From MGML01 sp964493985 (GTDB lineage: Bacteria > Chloroflexota > Dehalococcoidia > Dehalococcoidales > UBA2162), in assembly GCA_964493985.1 (NCBI GenBank), contig CAZBQL010000034.1, positions 1 to 28,542 on the forward strand: a stretch of DNA of 28,542 nt, in the 5' to 3' direction. Positions 1 through 7,906 of the stretch are shown piece by piece. Each line of letters starts with the position of its first letter. Position 1 is the first letter of the stretch. Under the pieces are notes generated by a model. That model saw only the letters and a program-made list of their open reading frames with translations. It did not search any database and was not told the origin of the DNA. The translations under genes were made by a program, and so were the position numbers.

Positions 1-140
1 CAGTCTCTAACAAAATACCGAAGAGCATATGTGATTTCATTTGACTATCGTATTTGTAAATTTTTTATTCAGCAAACCATTAGAGTGATGCTTTCACTTC
101 AACTTCGAGTAACAAAATGCTCGATCGTGACATTATCTTG

Positions 141-180
141 TAAATAGTTGCTTCTTCGAAAACGAAATGGTGACTATTTA
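141..180 (+). repeat. Imperfect hairpin in the left-edge noncoding stretch
   Basis: Arms TAAATAGT (141-148) and ACTATTTA (173-180) are perfect inverted repeats. Read as plus-strand RNA, the stem continues through two G-U pairs, a C-G and a further U-G. After a 2x2 internal loop it closes with UUCG-AAAA-CGAA. The wobble pairs form only in plus-strand RNA. No T-run follows, so this is not a normal intrinsic terminator. Positions 1-206 hold no coding region I can recognise. Confidence 0.35.
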
Positions 181-206
181 TCACTTGAATTTTGACGGTG
201 AAAACA

Positions 207-232
207 ATTAAGCAACACTAGTGTTGCTTAAT
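207..232. terminator. 26-bp perfect palindrome, probable terminator of the minus-strand block
   Basis: The arm ATTAAGCAACACT (207-219) is followed directly by its exact reverse complement (220-232). The stop codon of the radical SAM gene (complement of 218-220) sits at the centre. Read on the minus strand, the stem is followed by TTGTTTTC, a short T-rich tract, so an intrinsic terminator closing the long minus-strand block is plausible. A dimeric protein binding site is the alternative. Confidence 0.5.
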
Positions 233-1183
233 GTGATTAATTTCAGGAAGCTTGCGTATGTAAAATTTCTTTCCCTGATATGCAAGCTCGACAAGGCTAC
301 GACTATTGATCAAATCCTGTACAGCTGTCCAGTCAGTGCCAGCACGTTTTAAGAATTCCGTCAATGCATCCTCTCTCATGGGATGTACTGCAGTAATACT
401 TAACAGGTCGTCTATGGTATCCCCCGTAGAAGAAAAGGTATTTCCTTCATAACCTGTTAGATACTCCACTCTATTCAGTTTCTCTTTGAAGGTTTGATAG
501 GAAGTATTAAGAATTTGTTCGGTAGTAGGCTCGATACTTTCAGCTGTTGGCCTTGTTGGTACAGCTAAAAAAGCTTTGGACAGCTTCAACTGCGATAGAA
601 ACTCTGCGATTTTACTAATCTCATCCTCACTGTCATTAATACCCCTGATAAGCATTGTTTCTGAGTTGAGTTCGCCATGAAATAATTCGGCAAAGCTGAG
701 TATTCCTGCTAATATATCATTTATATCTGTTTTTCTACCGGGTTTGTTTATTCTACGCCAGATCTCCTGTGTAACAGCGTCTACTTTCAGGCAAATCCAA
801 TCAGCTTTCTGTAAATCATGCCGTACATCCTCATTCCAGATAAATGAAGCATTGGTAATTACCGCAATCTTTAAGTTCAAATCTCTTAACAGGTCAATCA
901 TTCTGCCAAGGTTGATATCCAGGGTTGGTTCGCCGTCTGGCACAAATGCAAGATAATTTATTATTTCGTCGTTTGCCCTGAGTAGAGTAACTTTGTTCCT
1001 TACACTGTCAGCAATTTCCTGGGGTTGATAGAAAATTCTCCTATCTGTCTGAAGACTAACTGTTCTGCCTAACTGGCAGTATACACAGGAATAGGAGCAT
1101 CTTTTGGGTGGAATGTTATTAATACCTAAACTGCGTCCAAGGCGCCTGGATGGTACAGGACCGTAAACAAATGATCCAGTCAA
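218..1183 (-). CDS. Radical SAM protein (COG0731-like)
   Basis: This is a radical SAM enzyme of the group whose proteins open with a VYGPVPSRRLGRSLG-type sequence. The CX3CX2C motif (CSYSCVYC), which binds the SAM-cleaving [4Fe-4S] cluster, lies about 30 residues from the chosen start. A SAM-binding region (PDGEPTLD) follows, and the last 70 residues or so look like a small winged-helix-type extension. I chose a TTG start at 1183: relatives begin just before VYGPVPSRR, an AGGCAGGA sequence precedes it, and TTGA overlaps the stop of the J-domain gene. An in-frame ATG at 1240 has a stronger GGAGG site and would add 19 residues, but it would overlap the upstream gene by 61 bases. Substrate unknown; relatives are often annotated only as radical SAM proteins. 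Last gene of the minus-strand block. Confidence 0.8.
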   Translation of the reverse strand: MTGSFVYGPVPSRRLGRSLGINNIPPKRCSYSCVYCQLGRTVSLQTDRRIFYQPQEIADSVRNKVTLLRANDEIINYLAFVPDGEPTLDINLGRMIDLLRDLNLKIAVITNASFIWNEDVRHDLQKADWICLKVDAVTQEIWRRINKPGRKTDINDILAGILSFAELFHGELNSETMLIRGINDSEDEISKIAEFLSQLKLSKAFLAVPTRPTAESIEPTTEQILNTSYQTFKEKLNRVEYLTGYEGNTFSSTGDTIDDLLSITAVHPMREDALTEFLKRAGTDWTAVQDLINSRSLVELAYQGKKFYIRKLPEINHIKQH

Positions 1184-1593
1184 TATTCCTGCCTGTACTG
1201 GCGGCGACATTGCCCGCCCCGACGACGTCCGCAGCCCCATGGTTTCCTCCAGCCTGTTTGCCTGACAACAAAGTTACTACCGGCCATTCTCCGAAGCATT
1301 TCCAGGATGTTATCTTCCTCCATCTCGTTAGTGAAGATATCTTCTGCATGCATTGTGTTTCTCGGATTACTAGAAGGATTTAACAGTCTGTCATACTGCC
1401 ACCTTCTCTGCTCATTGCCGAGTACTTCATAAGCTTCGTTAATTTCCTTAAATTTTTCACCGGCTTCCCGGACATCTTCCGGATTACGATCAGGATGATA
1501 TTGCATGGCTAGTCGGCGGAACGTTCTCTTAATTTCTTCAGCGTTCGCATCCCGGCTGACGTTAAGTATCTGATAATAATCCTTGAATTGCAT
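1180..1593 (-). CDS. Small J-domain (DnaJ-like) co-chaperone
   Basis: A 137-residue protein with an N-terminal J domain (about residues 3-68). The HPD tripeptide at 33-35 is the loop that stimulates DnaK ATPase. The zinc-finger and C-terminal peptide-binding domains of full DnaJ are absent, so it is a type-III-like J protein. The tail is basic and Gly/Arg-rich. The frame stays open upstream to 1725, but residues before MQFKDYY have no J-domain similarity and lie inside the IscU gene, so ATG 1593 is used. It follows an IscU/NifU scaffold gene by 10 bases. J proteins paired with IscU-type scaffolds (HscB being the classical case) assist cluster transfer, so a role in Fe-S delivery is a reasonable inference, although no HscB-specific domain is seen. 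Confidence 0.82.
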   Translation of the reverse strand: MQFKDYYQILNVSRDANAEEIKRTFRRLAMQYHPDRNPEDVREAGEKFKEINEAYEVLGNEQRRWQYDRLLNPSSNPRNTMHAEDIFTNEMEEDNILEMLRRMAGSNFVVRQTGWRKPWGCGRRRGGQCRRQYRQEY

Positions 1594-1603
1594 CCCTATA
1601 CTT

Positions 1604-2074
1604 TCAGTGTTTCCGATAGGCTTTTTTCCAGGGTTCTCTTTGTAATGCCATATAATCCAATATTGCTTGTTTGAGAGTGTTCGACGCGAGAACAGCACAG
1701 TGTTCGCTTTCTTCGGGCAATCCACCTAACTCGGTTAAAATATCCTGCTGGGTAATTTTTATGGCTTCAGTGATATTTTTACCTCTTGCCATTTCGGTAA
1801 CCATGCTTCCTGCCGCGATACTGGTACCACATCCATCAGTCAAAAAAGTTGCATTAGTGATAACTACGTTGTTTACTCTTAGCCATAATTCCATAGTATC
1901 ACCACATGAACCTTTAACCTTTCCGTATCCGTCGGCATCTGTAATAGTGCCAGCATTCCTGGGATTCATGGCATGGTCGATAACTGTTTCAGAGTAAACT
2001 TCACGAGCATCCTCTATTATCGCTTGTTGAAGCTCATCTGCTAGCTTTTGAAACTCATCAGAATCCATAGACAT
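1604..2074 (-). CDS. IscU/NifU-N type iron-sulfur cluster assembly scaffold
   Basis: A 156-residue scaffold on which [2Fe-2S] or [4Fe-4S] clusters are built before transfer to apoproteins. The three canonical cluster-ligand cysteines are visible: C57 in SCGD, C82 in DGCGTS and C126 in EHCAVLA. The conserved Asp59 that makes the cluster labile follows the first. Length and motif spacing fit a stand-alone IscU/NifU N-domain, with an extra N-terminal helix of about 25 residues. No cysteine desulfurase lies nearby, so sulfur must come from elsewhere. It sits between DUF5320 and a J-domain gene at the end of a block rich in Fe-S proteins. A second ATG six bases in (2068) is a possible start. Confidence 0.9.
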   Translation of the reverse strand: MSMDSDEFQKLADELQQAIIEDAREVYSETVIDHAMNPRNAGTITDADGYGKVKGSCGDTMELWLRVNNVVITNATFLTDGCGTSIAAGSMVTEMARGKNITEAIKITQQDILTELGGLPEESEHCAVLASNTLKQAILDYMALQREPWKKAYRKH

Positions 2075-2125
2075 TTGCTCATATCCTTAAATGATTTATT
2101 TCAATATTATATTAAATATAGTATG

Positions 2126-2410
2126 TTATTGTTCTTTCTCAACGGATAATCTGGATATCTCAGTCTCAATATTATCTAATTCACTCTTCAATATCTCTGC
2201 CTGACTTTTCAGATATTCAAGCTCTTGATCGCGACTCATCTTTGGTACATAAGCAGGAAAACCATATCCCCAAAAGTGTGAGCGAGAAAATAGCCCCCAT
2301 CGTGGATAGACATAATGATACATTCTTCCTCGCCAGAGATTACAGAAACCTCTTGCTCCTCCCGTCATTGGGCCCAACCCATGCGGACCAGTCCTATCAA
2401 ATCCTGGCAT
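2126..2410 (-). CDS. DUF5320 domain protein
   Basis: A 94-residue protein that begins MPGFDRTGPHGLGPMTGG and continues GARGFC, the signature of DUF5320 proteins. A central aromatic and glycine-rich stretch (Tyr, Trp, Phe) is followed by a charged C-terminal helix (about residues 58-94) with heptad character, likely a coiled coil. Function is unknown. In many anaerobes these genes sit beside NifB/NifX-like or Fe-S assembly genes, and here the next gene is an IscU scaffold. A GGAGGTG ribosome site precedes the ATG. Confidence 0.82.
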   Translation of the reverse strand: MPGFDRTGPHGLGPMTGGARGFCNLWRGRMYHYVYPRWGLFSRSHFWGYGFPAYVPKMSRDQELEYLKSQAEILKSELDNIETEISRLSVEKEQ

Positions 2411-2510
2411 AATTCACCTCCATTATTGTCTTGAATATATATCTATTCTATTGCTGTGAGGTATAGAGTTGATATTTTATTAGTATCGATTCAGGTCACC
2501 GCTTTACTTA

Positions 2511-3584
2511 CTAATATTCTTTGACAAAATCTGCGAGAGCTTTTACATTTTCAATATTGGCCTCATCAGGTATGCCGACATCACCGTTCAGGATGAAACC
2601 ACCACCTTTACCTACCACATCAATTAATTTCTTACAGTAATCCTTAACCTCTTCGGGATTACCATTAATCATTATTGAAGACGGGACACCACCTTCTATG
2701 CAAACAGTATCACCAAGGACTTCCTTGGCTTTAAAAAGACTGGTACGTTCGAACCAGTAAACTGCCTTCCCCCTGGGTATATCTCCAATTATTTCAAGCC
2801 GGGAAGTGCAGTCACCTTCCCATAGAGGGCATGGTGTAAGTCCAACATCGATACAAGCCATTATTACCTTTCTTAGCGAAGGCCAGTAGTATTTTTTAAA
2901 TTGCTCCTGTGACATAAAGATATCAATACCTTTATGGAGTGGCATAAACACCCTATTAACGCCGTCTGTTTTCCTTACAGCAGTAGCTTGCTCGATCATA
3001 TGCGGGGTTATCTTATCTATCGCCTCCTGTAATTTATCAGGATTCTGGTATATATCCATCAATATTCCGCGTGTGCCCCTAAGAAAATCACCTATATAGT
3101 CGAATGGAGCGTAACTGGTCGTAACGAACTGACGGGGGAAGCCCATCGCCTCCATTTCGTCGATAAACTCAAAGGCTTTGGCCATCATTTTACGGACTTC
3201 CTTGCCAGCTTTAATCAGCCCTTCCAGGGCTTCGGCAACTTCGAGGTTCCCGAAAGCTGAAACATATATTGCAGACATCGTATACCAGGCTCGACTCAAG
3301 TGACGCAACCGACTTAATGGCTGCATTAGTCCCCAGGCTCGAGGAATAAATCGACGCAACAGGAAATCAGAAGGGTCCGACAGGAATTCATCGTACTCTT
3401 CACTCTTCATATACTCCCTATCGACGAACTGATAGGTTGCATTGGGCTTTCCTCCATGCCCGGGCCATACTAGTTGCTTGTAGTCCAGTATTTCAAGAGT
3501 GGGAGCCCAGGCCAGTAAGAGGAAAGTATCAGATAAAACATCCGGCTGAAAGTCTATCATAAATTTTCTTATCGCAGCGGCAAG
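2511..3584 (-). CDS. UroD-family (COG0407) methyltransferase, 5' end lost in assembly gap
   Basis: The C-terminal 357 residues of a uroporphyrinogen-decarboxylase-fold methyltransferase. The visible part starts at the equivalent of residue 57 of its complete paralogue at 13723-14970. It keeps the family landmarks WPGHG, LRGTRG, YYWPSLRK, WEGDCTSRLE and the Cys before EGGVP. Proteins of this fold usually move methyl groups between a substrate or thiol and a corrinoid protein. The frame runs through the 100 N into the next gene by chance, giving an apparent 740-residue protein, but the two sides are overlapping parts of two separate paralogues. Zinc ligands (HxC and a C-terminal GC) expected in MtaA/MtbA-type enzymes are replaced. 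Substrate unknown. Confidence 0.85.
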   Translation of the reverse strand, partial: LAAAIRKFMIDFQPDVLSDTFLLLAWAPTLEILDYKQLVWPGHGGKPNATYQFVDREYMKSEEYDEFLSDPSDFLLRRFIPRAWGLMQPLSRLRHLSRAWYTMSAIYVSAFGNLEVAEALEGLIKAGKEVRKMMAKAFEFIDEMEAMGFPRQFVTTSYAPFDYIGDFLRGTRGILMDIYQNPDKLQEAIDKITPHMIEQATAVRKTDGVNRVFMPLHKGIDIFMSQEQFKKYYWPSLRKVIMACIDVGLTPCPLWEGDCTSRLEIIGDIPRGKAVYWFERTSLFKAKEVLGDTVCIEGGVPSSIMINGNPEEVKDYCKKLIDVVGKGGGFILNGDVGIPDEANIENVKALADFVKEY

Positions 3585-3684
3585 NNNNNNNNNNNNNNNN
3601 NNNNNNNNNNNNNNNNNNNNNNNNNNNNNNNNNNNNNNNNNNNNNNNNNNNNNNNNNNNNNNNNNNNNNNNNNNNNNNNNNNNN
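3585..3684. other. Assembly gap, 100 N
   Basis: Exactly 100 ambiguous bases, the customary placeholder for a scaffold gap of unknown size. The flanking methyltransferase fragments lack about 101 C-terminal and 56 N-terminal residues compared with complete paralogues, so at least roughly 470 bases plus spacer should really be here. Confidence 0.97.
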
Positions 3685-4718
3685 GTATCATAGCTGCCTT
3701 CTGCGAACAGCATGGGTATTATACCTTCAGCGATAAGAGCAAGCATTAACTTACGCAGCCCAGGCCAGTAGAATTTTTCGAACTGCCCGGGTGACAGGAA
3801 ACCGTCGGCGCCTTTGTGTAATACAAACATTGCCATAAGGCCGTTATTTTTATTAATAGAGGAGATAAGATTATCTATGGTTATTTCGGTAATGACATCG
3901 ATAGCTTCGAGCAGCTTATCAGGCTGTTCTATAATATCCATCATTATTCCCCGGGTCCCTCTCAATGTATCACCAAGTATATCAAACGGAGCTTTTGCCA
4001 AACTGCCGCTCATTCCTGACGGAACACCTGATTTTGCAGCTTCAATAGTACAACGGCCGACTACCTCCGACCATCTGGCCAGCTCATCGCCGATCTCATC
4101 GAGCCGGTGAAGTATGTTCTTGAACTCAGGTGCCATGAACGGCATAAAGTATAGAGAAGGAGCTTCCCAGATATCCGTCAGCGACTGGAGCTGGTTCAAT
4201 GGTTCGAACAAGCCGAATATCCTGGGCATATAGGTTCTCATCCAGAAATCAGAAGGATTCTTTATCAGCGCGTCATACTCATCCGCCATCATGTATTCGC
4301 CTTCGTTAAACTGGTATCCGGTGGCATTGTTCGAAAGACCGTGCCCTGGCCAGTGATAACCACGGTAATCAAGCAGATCATAAACCTTTCCCTGCATCAC
4401 CAGCCCTGGCGATGTAAAACTGTCCATCTCAAAATCATCCAGGAATTTACGCCATGCGCGGTAAAGCTCGTCATAGTTGTACATGACTGTTTTGTAGTCA
4501 GTCCCGGCATAATAGGCGGGGAAATTTTCAACGGGTAATGATACCGGCACTCTATCGGGTATTTCCACTCTATATGCGTCCGCTATCCTTTTCTTTCTTT
4601 TCTGATACAGCTCTTTCGCTTCCGGGTTATTGAATTCTATATCAGGTAACTTAAGCCATTCTTCGAATCGCTTCGCTCTTTTTTCTTCAGGAGTTAAATC
4701 CGCCGCCTTCATCTCCAT
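3685..4718 (-). CDS. UroD-family (COG0407) methyltransferase, 3' end lost in assembly gap
   Basis: The N-terminal 344 residues or so of a uroporphyrinogen-decarboxylase-fold methyltransferase. It carries the longer N-terminal helix pair also found in the paralogue at 9623-10954 (EEKRAKRFEEWLKLP), then IPDRVPV, WPGHG, LRGTRG, FYWPG, and stops at the gap just after AEGSYD. That is the position where MtaA/MtbA-type enzymes carry the zinc-binding HxC. The frame is open to a TTG at 4733, but the ATG at 4718 has a well-placed GGAGG, so 4718 is used. AT-rich DNA upstream (about 4740-4800) could hold a promoter separating this gene from DUF1638. Likely role: corrinoid-linked methyl transfer with an unknown substrate. 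Confidence 0.87.
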
Positions 4719-4790
4719 TTGCTTCGCCTCCAATCACGTTTTAGATTTCTGAAAACTTCGTTTTGGTAAATAATAATATTCTGTAATTAT

Positions 4791-5005
4791 TTATAATATA
4801 CATCTAAACTTGCCATTCTCTTTGGCGAAGTCGATCATCACCTTGAGATTTCGTGGTTTTACTTTCTCCAACTAACTCCAGTGAATACTTCCAAACCACC
4901 ATTTTTTCAGCTATACTGATTCATTGTTTTACGGCAATCCTTAACTGACCGCAATATATCCACCTGTAACGTAGAACGTCAGTTGTGGAATACTCCTCCA
5001 TTACC
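4791..5005 (-). pseudogene. Decayed C-terminal fragment of a UroD-type methyltransferase
   Basis: Not open in any single frame, but the minus-strand translation strings together recognisable C-terminal family pieces: STLQVDILRSVKDCRKT, then after a stop KNGGLEVFTGVS, then after a frameshift LEKVKPRNLKVMIDFAKENG. These line up in order with residues of about 354-411 of the intact paralogue at 13723-14970 (SLLQTGTPDDVRDYVKK, KDGGLIVSSRSS, EVKAENLKAMIDFTKEYG). The N-terminal 350 residues are gone. It fills the space between DUF1638 and the gap-cut methyltransferase, showing past expansion and loss within the array. Confidence 0.75.
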
Positions 5006-5011
5006 AATCAT

Positions 5012-5659
5012 TTATAATTTATTTGTTTCATTAAGCAGCAAATTTTTTAGCCTGTCCAGTGAAACAGGGTAAGGTTCAATAGGAATTCCCATCCAGTCTG
5101 AGAATTCTAAGAGTTTTTCCGGATCTTTTTCCAGTATATCATCGTAATAACCTACACCATCTAGCATGATAGCCCCACCGGTATGTTTCGGAAAATTTTC
5201 ATTGGCAAGACCTTTATCCCAGTCCTGATACACATAATGTCGATATTTCATCCATCCGGGGGTAAGCCAGTAAACATCTCTACCCTGTCTTATTTCCTCT
5301 CTTTCTTCCTCGCTGGCCAGCATATCCACGCAGTGGGTAGCTTTGATTCGTGTAATCCTGAATCCAGGCTCTGTTTGTTCCTCGATTATAGTATCTATCT
5401 TTCGATAGAGGTCATCAGCATTAACGTAGCAGAATTTGCCTCCGTATACGACAATAATATTAGAAGCGTATTGCTTGGCTTTACCGATTTGTTGAATGAG
5501 CTGGCTTTCAAGTTCCCGGGGTACTTCATGTCTCCCCGGCTTAGTATATATAATTTTTCTGGCATCTATCGAACCGGTATCTTTCAGATAGTTCAATTCC
5601 ATATTAAGCGTGCCGCAAGCTACTATAGCGTAATCCTGAAATGAGACCTGACTATTCAT
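5012..5659 (-). CDS. DUF1638 domain protein
   Basis: A 215-residue protein with the DUF1638 layout: an early ACGTL motif (about 14-18), a central VYGGKFCY segment, a conserved THCVDML segment and LTPGWMKYR. DUF1638 genes are repeatedly found next to corrinoid methyltransferase genes in methanogens and anaerobic bacteria, and this locus repeats that pairing. The biochemical role is not established; the conserved Cys/His residues suggest metal or corrinoid handling, which is inference. An AGGGAG ribosome site lies seven bases before the ATG. Confidence 0.8.
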   Translation of the reverse strand: MNSQVSFQDYAIVACGTLNMELNYLKDTGSIDARKIIYTKPGRHEVPRELESQLIQQIGKAKQYASNIIVVYGGKFCYVNADDLYRKIDTIIEEQTEPGFRITRIKATHCVDMLASEEEREEIRQGRDVYWLTPGWMKYRHYVYQDWDKGLANENFPKHTGGAIMLDGVGYYDDILEKDPEKLLEFSDWMGIPIEPYPVSLDRLKNLLLNETNKL

Positions 5660-5698
5660 TGTGTTTCTCCCTCAGTTTCGATACTAATAGCGTTATGC

Positions 5699-5842
5699 TT
5701 ACTCAAGATGTACATGTTCGCCGACGATTGGATTTCCACAGACCGGGCAACTGGCAACCAAAGGTTCGTTACATTTTGGGCAGACTCCGGGCTCTTTTTG
5801 TTCGTACAGGCATTTCTGACAGACATATTTAATCTTCTCCAT
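5699..5842 (-). CDS. Tiny zinc-ribbon protein (47 aa)
   Basis: A short gene with a clear GGAGGTAGCAT-ATG start. The 47-residue product has three Cys pairs: CQKC (8-11), CPKC (21-24) and CPVC (32-35), followed by GNPIVGEHVH. This is a rubredoxin/zinc-ribbon-like arrangement, probably binding one or two Zn or Fe ions. It lies 15 bases downstream of the flavoprotein and upstream of DUF1638, so it is probably co-transcribed. A role as a small electron carrier or metal-binding partner of the flavoprotein is possible but unproven. Confidence 0.8.
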   Translation of the reverse strand: MEKIKYVCQKCLYEQKEPGVCPKCNEPLVASCPVCGNPIVGEHVHLE

Positions 5843-5857
5843 ATGCTACCTCCAAAT

Positions 5858-7180
5858 TCAATTCCTGCCTATCTTATTTATCAACTCTAATATCCCACCT
5901 CCTATCGGGTCCATTCCCGTCGCAGGCGAATAAGGAGATTCCAGTGAAGCCAACCTTTGAAGAGGTATTTTCTCTGTTATAGTAAGGGTCAGTTCATTTA
6001 TAGTACCTCTCATTGTCTCTTCAGAGATTAGTTGTGCTCCCACCAAGCCAGCAGTCCGGCGGTCAGCGATAAGCTTAAAATGCGTAACCTTGCCGCCCAA
6101 GTGAGGTCGAAAGGCAGAAGTACTTCTTGTGACAGAGATGACATCCAATCCTTCCTCACGGGCTGCTCTTTCAGTCAGACCCGATGTACATACTTGATAT
6201 CCGAATACACCAATAGAGAAAGTTTTTAGTATGCCTTCATAAGGAATTGTATTCCCTGACATCAGGTTCAAGGCAGCTAAATCTCCGGTTTTACCTGCTG
6301 TTGTTACCATCAGGTGCTGTGTCTTCGATCTGGTAATGCTATCCCAGAGTTCAACACAATCGCCGGCGGCATAGATATCGGGGTCATTGGTCTGCATATA
6401 TTCATTTACCAGTATTCCTCCGGTTTCCCCTATTTCAATATTTGCTTTACGCGCCAACTCAACATTAGGTTGAGCTCCTGTAGCAAGGAAGACAAGATCC
6501 GTTTCTATTTCCCGATCAGAGAGCCGTATATGTTTTCCCCTGTTATTGCTTGTTATACTCTCTATATCAGCCGGAAGGATTACTTCAACGCCATTGTCTC
6601 GAAAAATCTTTTCCAGCTTTTCGGACATATCATCATCCAGAAAGGCTCGTAAAATGCTTCGTCTGACAAGCATGTAAACTCTTTTATAATTCCTGGATGA
6701 GAACGTCAGAGTCATCTCTATGCCAATTGCACCTGACCCGATAATCGCAGCGCTTGTGTATTCCGGAATAATATTTTCCAGGGCTTTTCCATCGGCGATA
6801 TTCGAGCTGATGGTAAATTCGTTTCTCCCATCCAGTCCGGAAATGTGAGGAATAGAAGGAACAGCCCCAGGGCATACAATGAGTTTATCATAAGAATAGT
6901 TTTCACCCCCGGCGATAATACGTTTTTCCTTCCTGATTATATCCGTTACTTCGGTATTCAAATAGACATTTGCGTTTATCTGTTCGAAAAAGTTACCGGG
7001 ATAAAATATATCATTCCAACTTCCGATTCCTCTAAGAACAAAGGGTGGCTCACAGGGTGCATAACCTATCTCGTCTTGAGTGCTGAAAACATCTATCCTT
7101 GCTTTTCCATCCAGTTGCCTTATCCGTCCTGAAGCACTTCTACCGCTTGCACCAGCGCCAATAATGCATACTTTCATCAT
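5858..7180 (-). CDS. FAD-dependent pyridine nucleotide-disulfide oxidoreductase, CoA-disulfide-reductase-like
   Basis: A 440-residue flavoprotein of the CoA-disulfide reductase / NADH oxidase family. It has an N-terminal FAD-binding GAGASG (8-13), a single redox-active Cys43 in APCEPPF (the same position as the catalytic Cys of CoA-disulfide reductase), an NAD(P)H-binding GSGAIG near residue 150, a second FAD motif AAGDCVEL near 295, and a C-terminal dimerisation domain. It should use NAD(P)H to reduce a thiol, persulfide or polysulfide, or pass electrons to a partner. Thioredoxin and ferredoxin lie immediately upstream, so the group looks like a redox relay serving the corrinoid system. Two adjacent ATGs (7180, 7177) are possible starts behind GGAG. 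Confidence 0.85.
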   Translation of the reverse strand: MMKVCIIGAGASGRSASGRIRQLDGKARIDVFSTQDEIGYAPCEPPFVLRGIGSWNDIFYPGNFFEQINANVYLNTEVTDIIRKEKRIIAGGENYSYDKLIVCPGAVPSIPHISGLDGRNEFTISSNIADGKALENIIPEYTSAAIIGSGAIGIEMTLTFSSRNYKRVYMLVRRSILRAFLDDDMSEKLEKIFRDNGVEVILPADIESITSNNRGKHIRLSDREIETDLVFLATGAQPNVELARKANIEIGETGGILVNEYMQTNDPDIYAAGDCVELWDSITRSKTQHLMVTTAGKTGDLAALNLMSGNTIPYEGILKTFSIGVFGYQVCTSGLTERAAREEGLDVISVTRSTSAFRPHLGGKVTHFKLIADRRTAGLVGAQLISEETMRGTINELTLTITEKIPLQRLASLESPYSPATGMDPIGGGILELINKIGRN

Positions 7181-7208
7181 TTATCTCCACGTGTAATTCC
7201 ATCAATAT

Positions 7209-7544
7209 TTAAGGATTATTCAGAATAATACTATCCACCATTTTTCGTATATCCTGCTCCGGGACTGCACCAAGTATTGAGTCCACCTGCTGACCATTAG
7301 CAAAGAATATTTGCATTGGTATACTCATTATCTGATATTTCATTGCTGTATTCGGATTTTCATCAACGTTGATCTTACAGAATTTAAATCTACTTTCATA
7401 ATCTTCCGATAATTTGTCGTATATCGGAGCAACCATCCTGCAAGGTCCACACCATGGTGCCCAGAAGTCCACTTCTGTAGGTATATCAGACCCGATAACC
7501 TCTTCTTCGAAATTCTGGTCCGTCACTTCTATTACTTTACTCAT
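7209..7544 (-). CDS. Thioredoxin
   Basis: A 111-residue thioredoxin fold protein with the classical active site WCGPC (residues 31-35), the upstream FWAP context and the cis-proline region SIPM near residue 80. It is cytoplasmic, with no signal peptide. The ribosome site AAAGGAGG is near perfect. Placed between a ferredoxin and a CoA-disulfide-reductase-like flavoprotein, it is a probable dithiol carrier for that enzyme. No classical thioredoxin reductase is next to it, so the flavoprotein might serve as its partner (inference). Confidence 0.92.
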   Translation of the reverse strand: MSKVIEVTDQNFEEEVIGSDIPTEVDFWAPWCGPCRMVAPIYDKLSEDYESRFKFCKINVDENPNTAMKYQIMSIPMQIFFANGQQVDSILGAVPEQDIRKMVDSIILNNP

Positions 7545-7555
7545 GTTACCTCCTT

Positions 7556-7906
7556 TCAGGACTTCCCATCGACACTGCTTAATTTTTCAATTCTGGTTAT
7601 AATATCATCCAATCTTTCTTTTAGTTCTTGGATGGAGTTATGAAGTTCAGAGACTGGAATAGATGTTGCCTTTACTATGGCGCCCTGCGGGCATATATCG
7701 GCACATATCCCGCATTGATTACACTTACTTTGGATTATTTGAGCCTGATTTAATTGTAGCGATATGGCATTACGGGGGCATGATTCGGCACACAACCCAC
7801 ATCCGACACATTCTATGTTCTTAACACGGTATTTAGTGATTTTTGATTCCTCGTCTATTCTATTTTTCATAATACACGCTGTATCAATTGCAATCCCGGA
7901 TATCAT
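7556..7906 (-). CDS. 2[4Fe-4S] ferredoxin with C-terminal helical tail
   Basis: A 116-residue protein with two complete CX2CX2CX3CP motifs (CVGCGLCAESCP and CNQCGICADICP) and a C-terminal amphipathic helix of about 35 residues (LHNSIQELKERLDDIITRIEKL) likely to form a coiled coil. ATG 7906 overlaps the CooC-like stop as ATGA, implying translational coupling. An internal ATG at residue 13 would remove a non-conserved leader. It probably feeds low-potential electrons to a partner, and the linkage to the CooC-like ATPase suggests a role in activating a metallo- or corrinoid protein. Confidence 0.88.
   Translation of the reverse strand: MISGIAIDTACIMKNRIDEESKITKYRVKNIECVGCGLCAESCPRNAISLQLNQAQIIQSKCNQCGICADICPQGAIVKATSIPVSELHNSIQELKERLDDIITRIEKLSSVDGKS

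Noticed and set aside
1119..1349. Extra 76-residue minus-strand gene between the J-domain and radical SAM genes
   Set aside because: It overlaps both genes in a third frame and has no recognisable motif.
1604..2410. Nitrogenase-related cluster (NifU-like scaffold plus DUF5320)
   Set aside because: No nifHDK, NifB or NifX-like gene is in the window; general Fe-S assembly is the better reading.
2511..4733. A single 740-residue two-domain methyltransferase fusion
   Set aside because: The open frame passes only through ambiguous bases; both sides overlap when aligned to complete paralogues, so they are two genes.
5183..5644. 153-residue plus-strand reading frame opposite DUF1638
   Set aside because: Antisense shadow of a recognised gene, with no ribosome site or family features.
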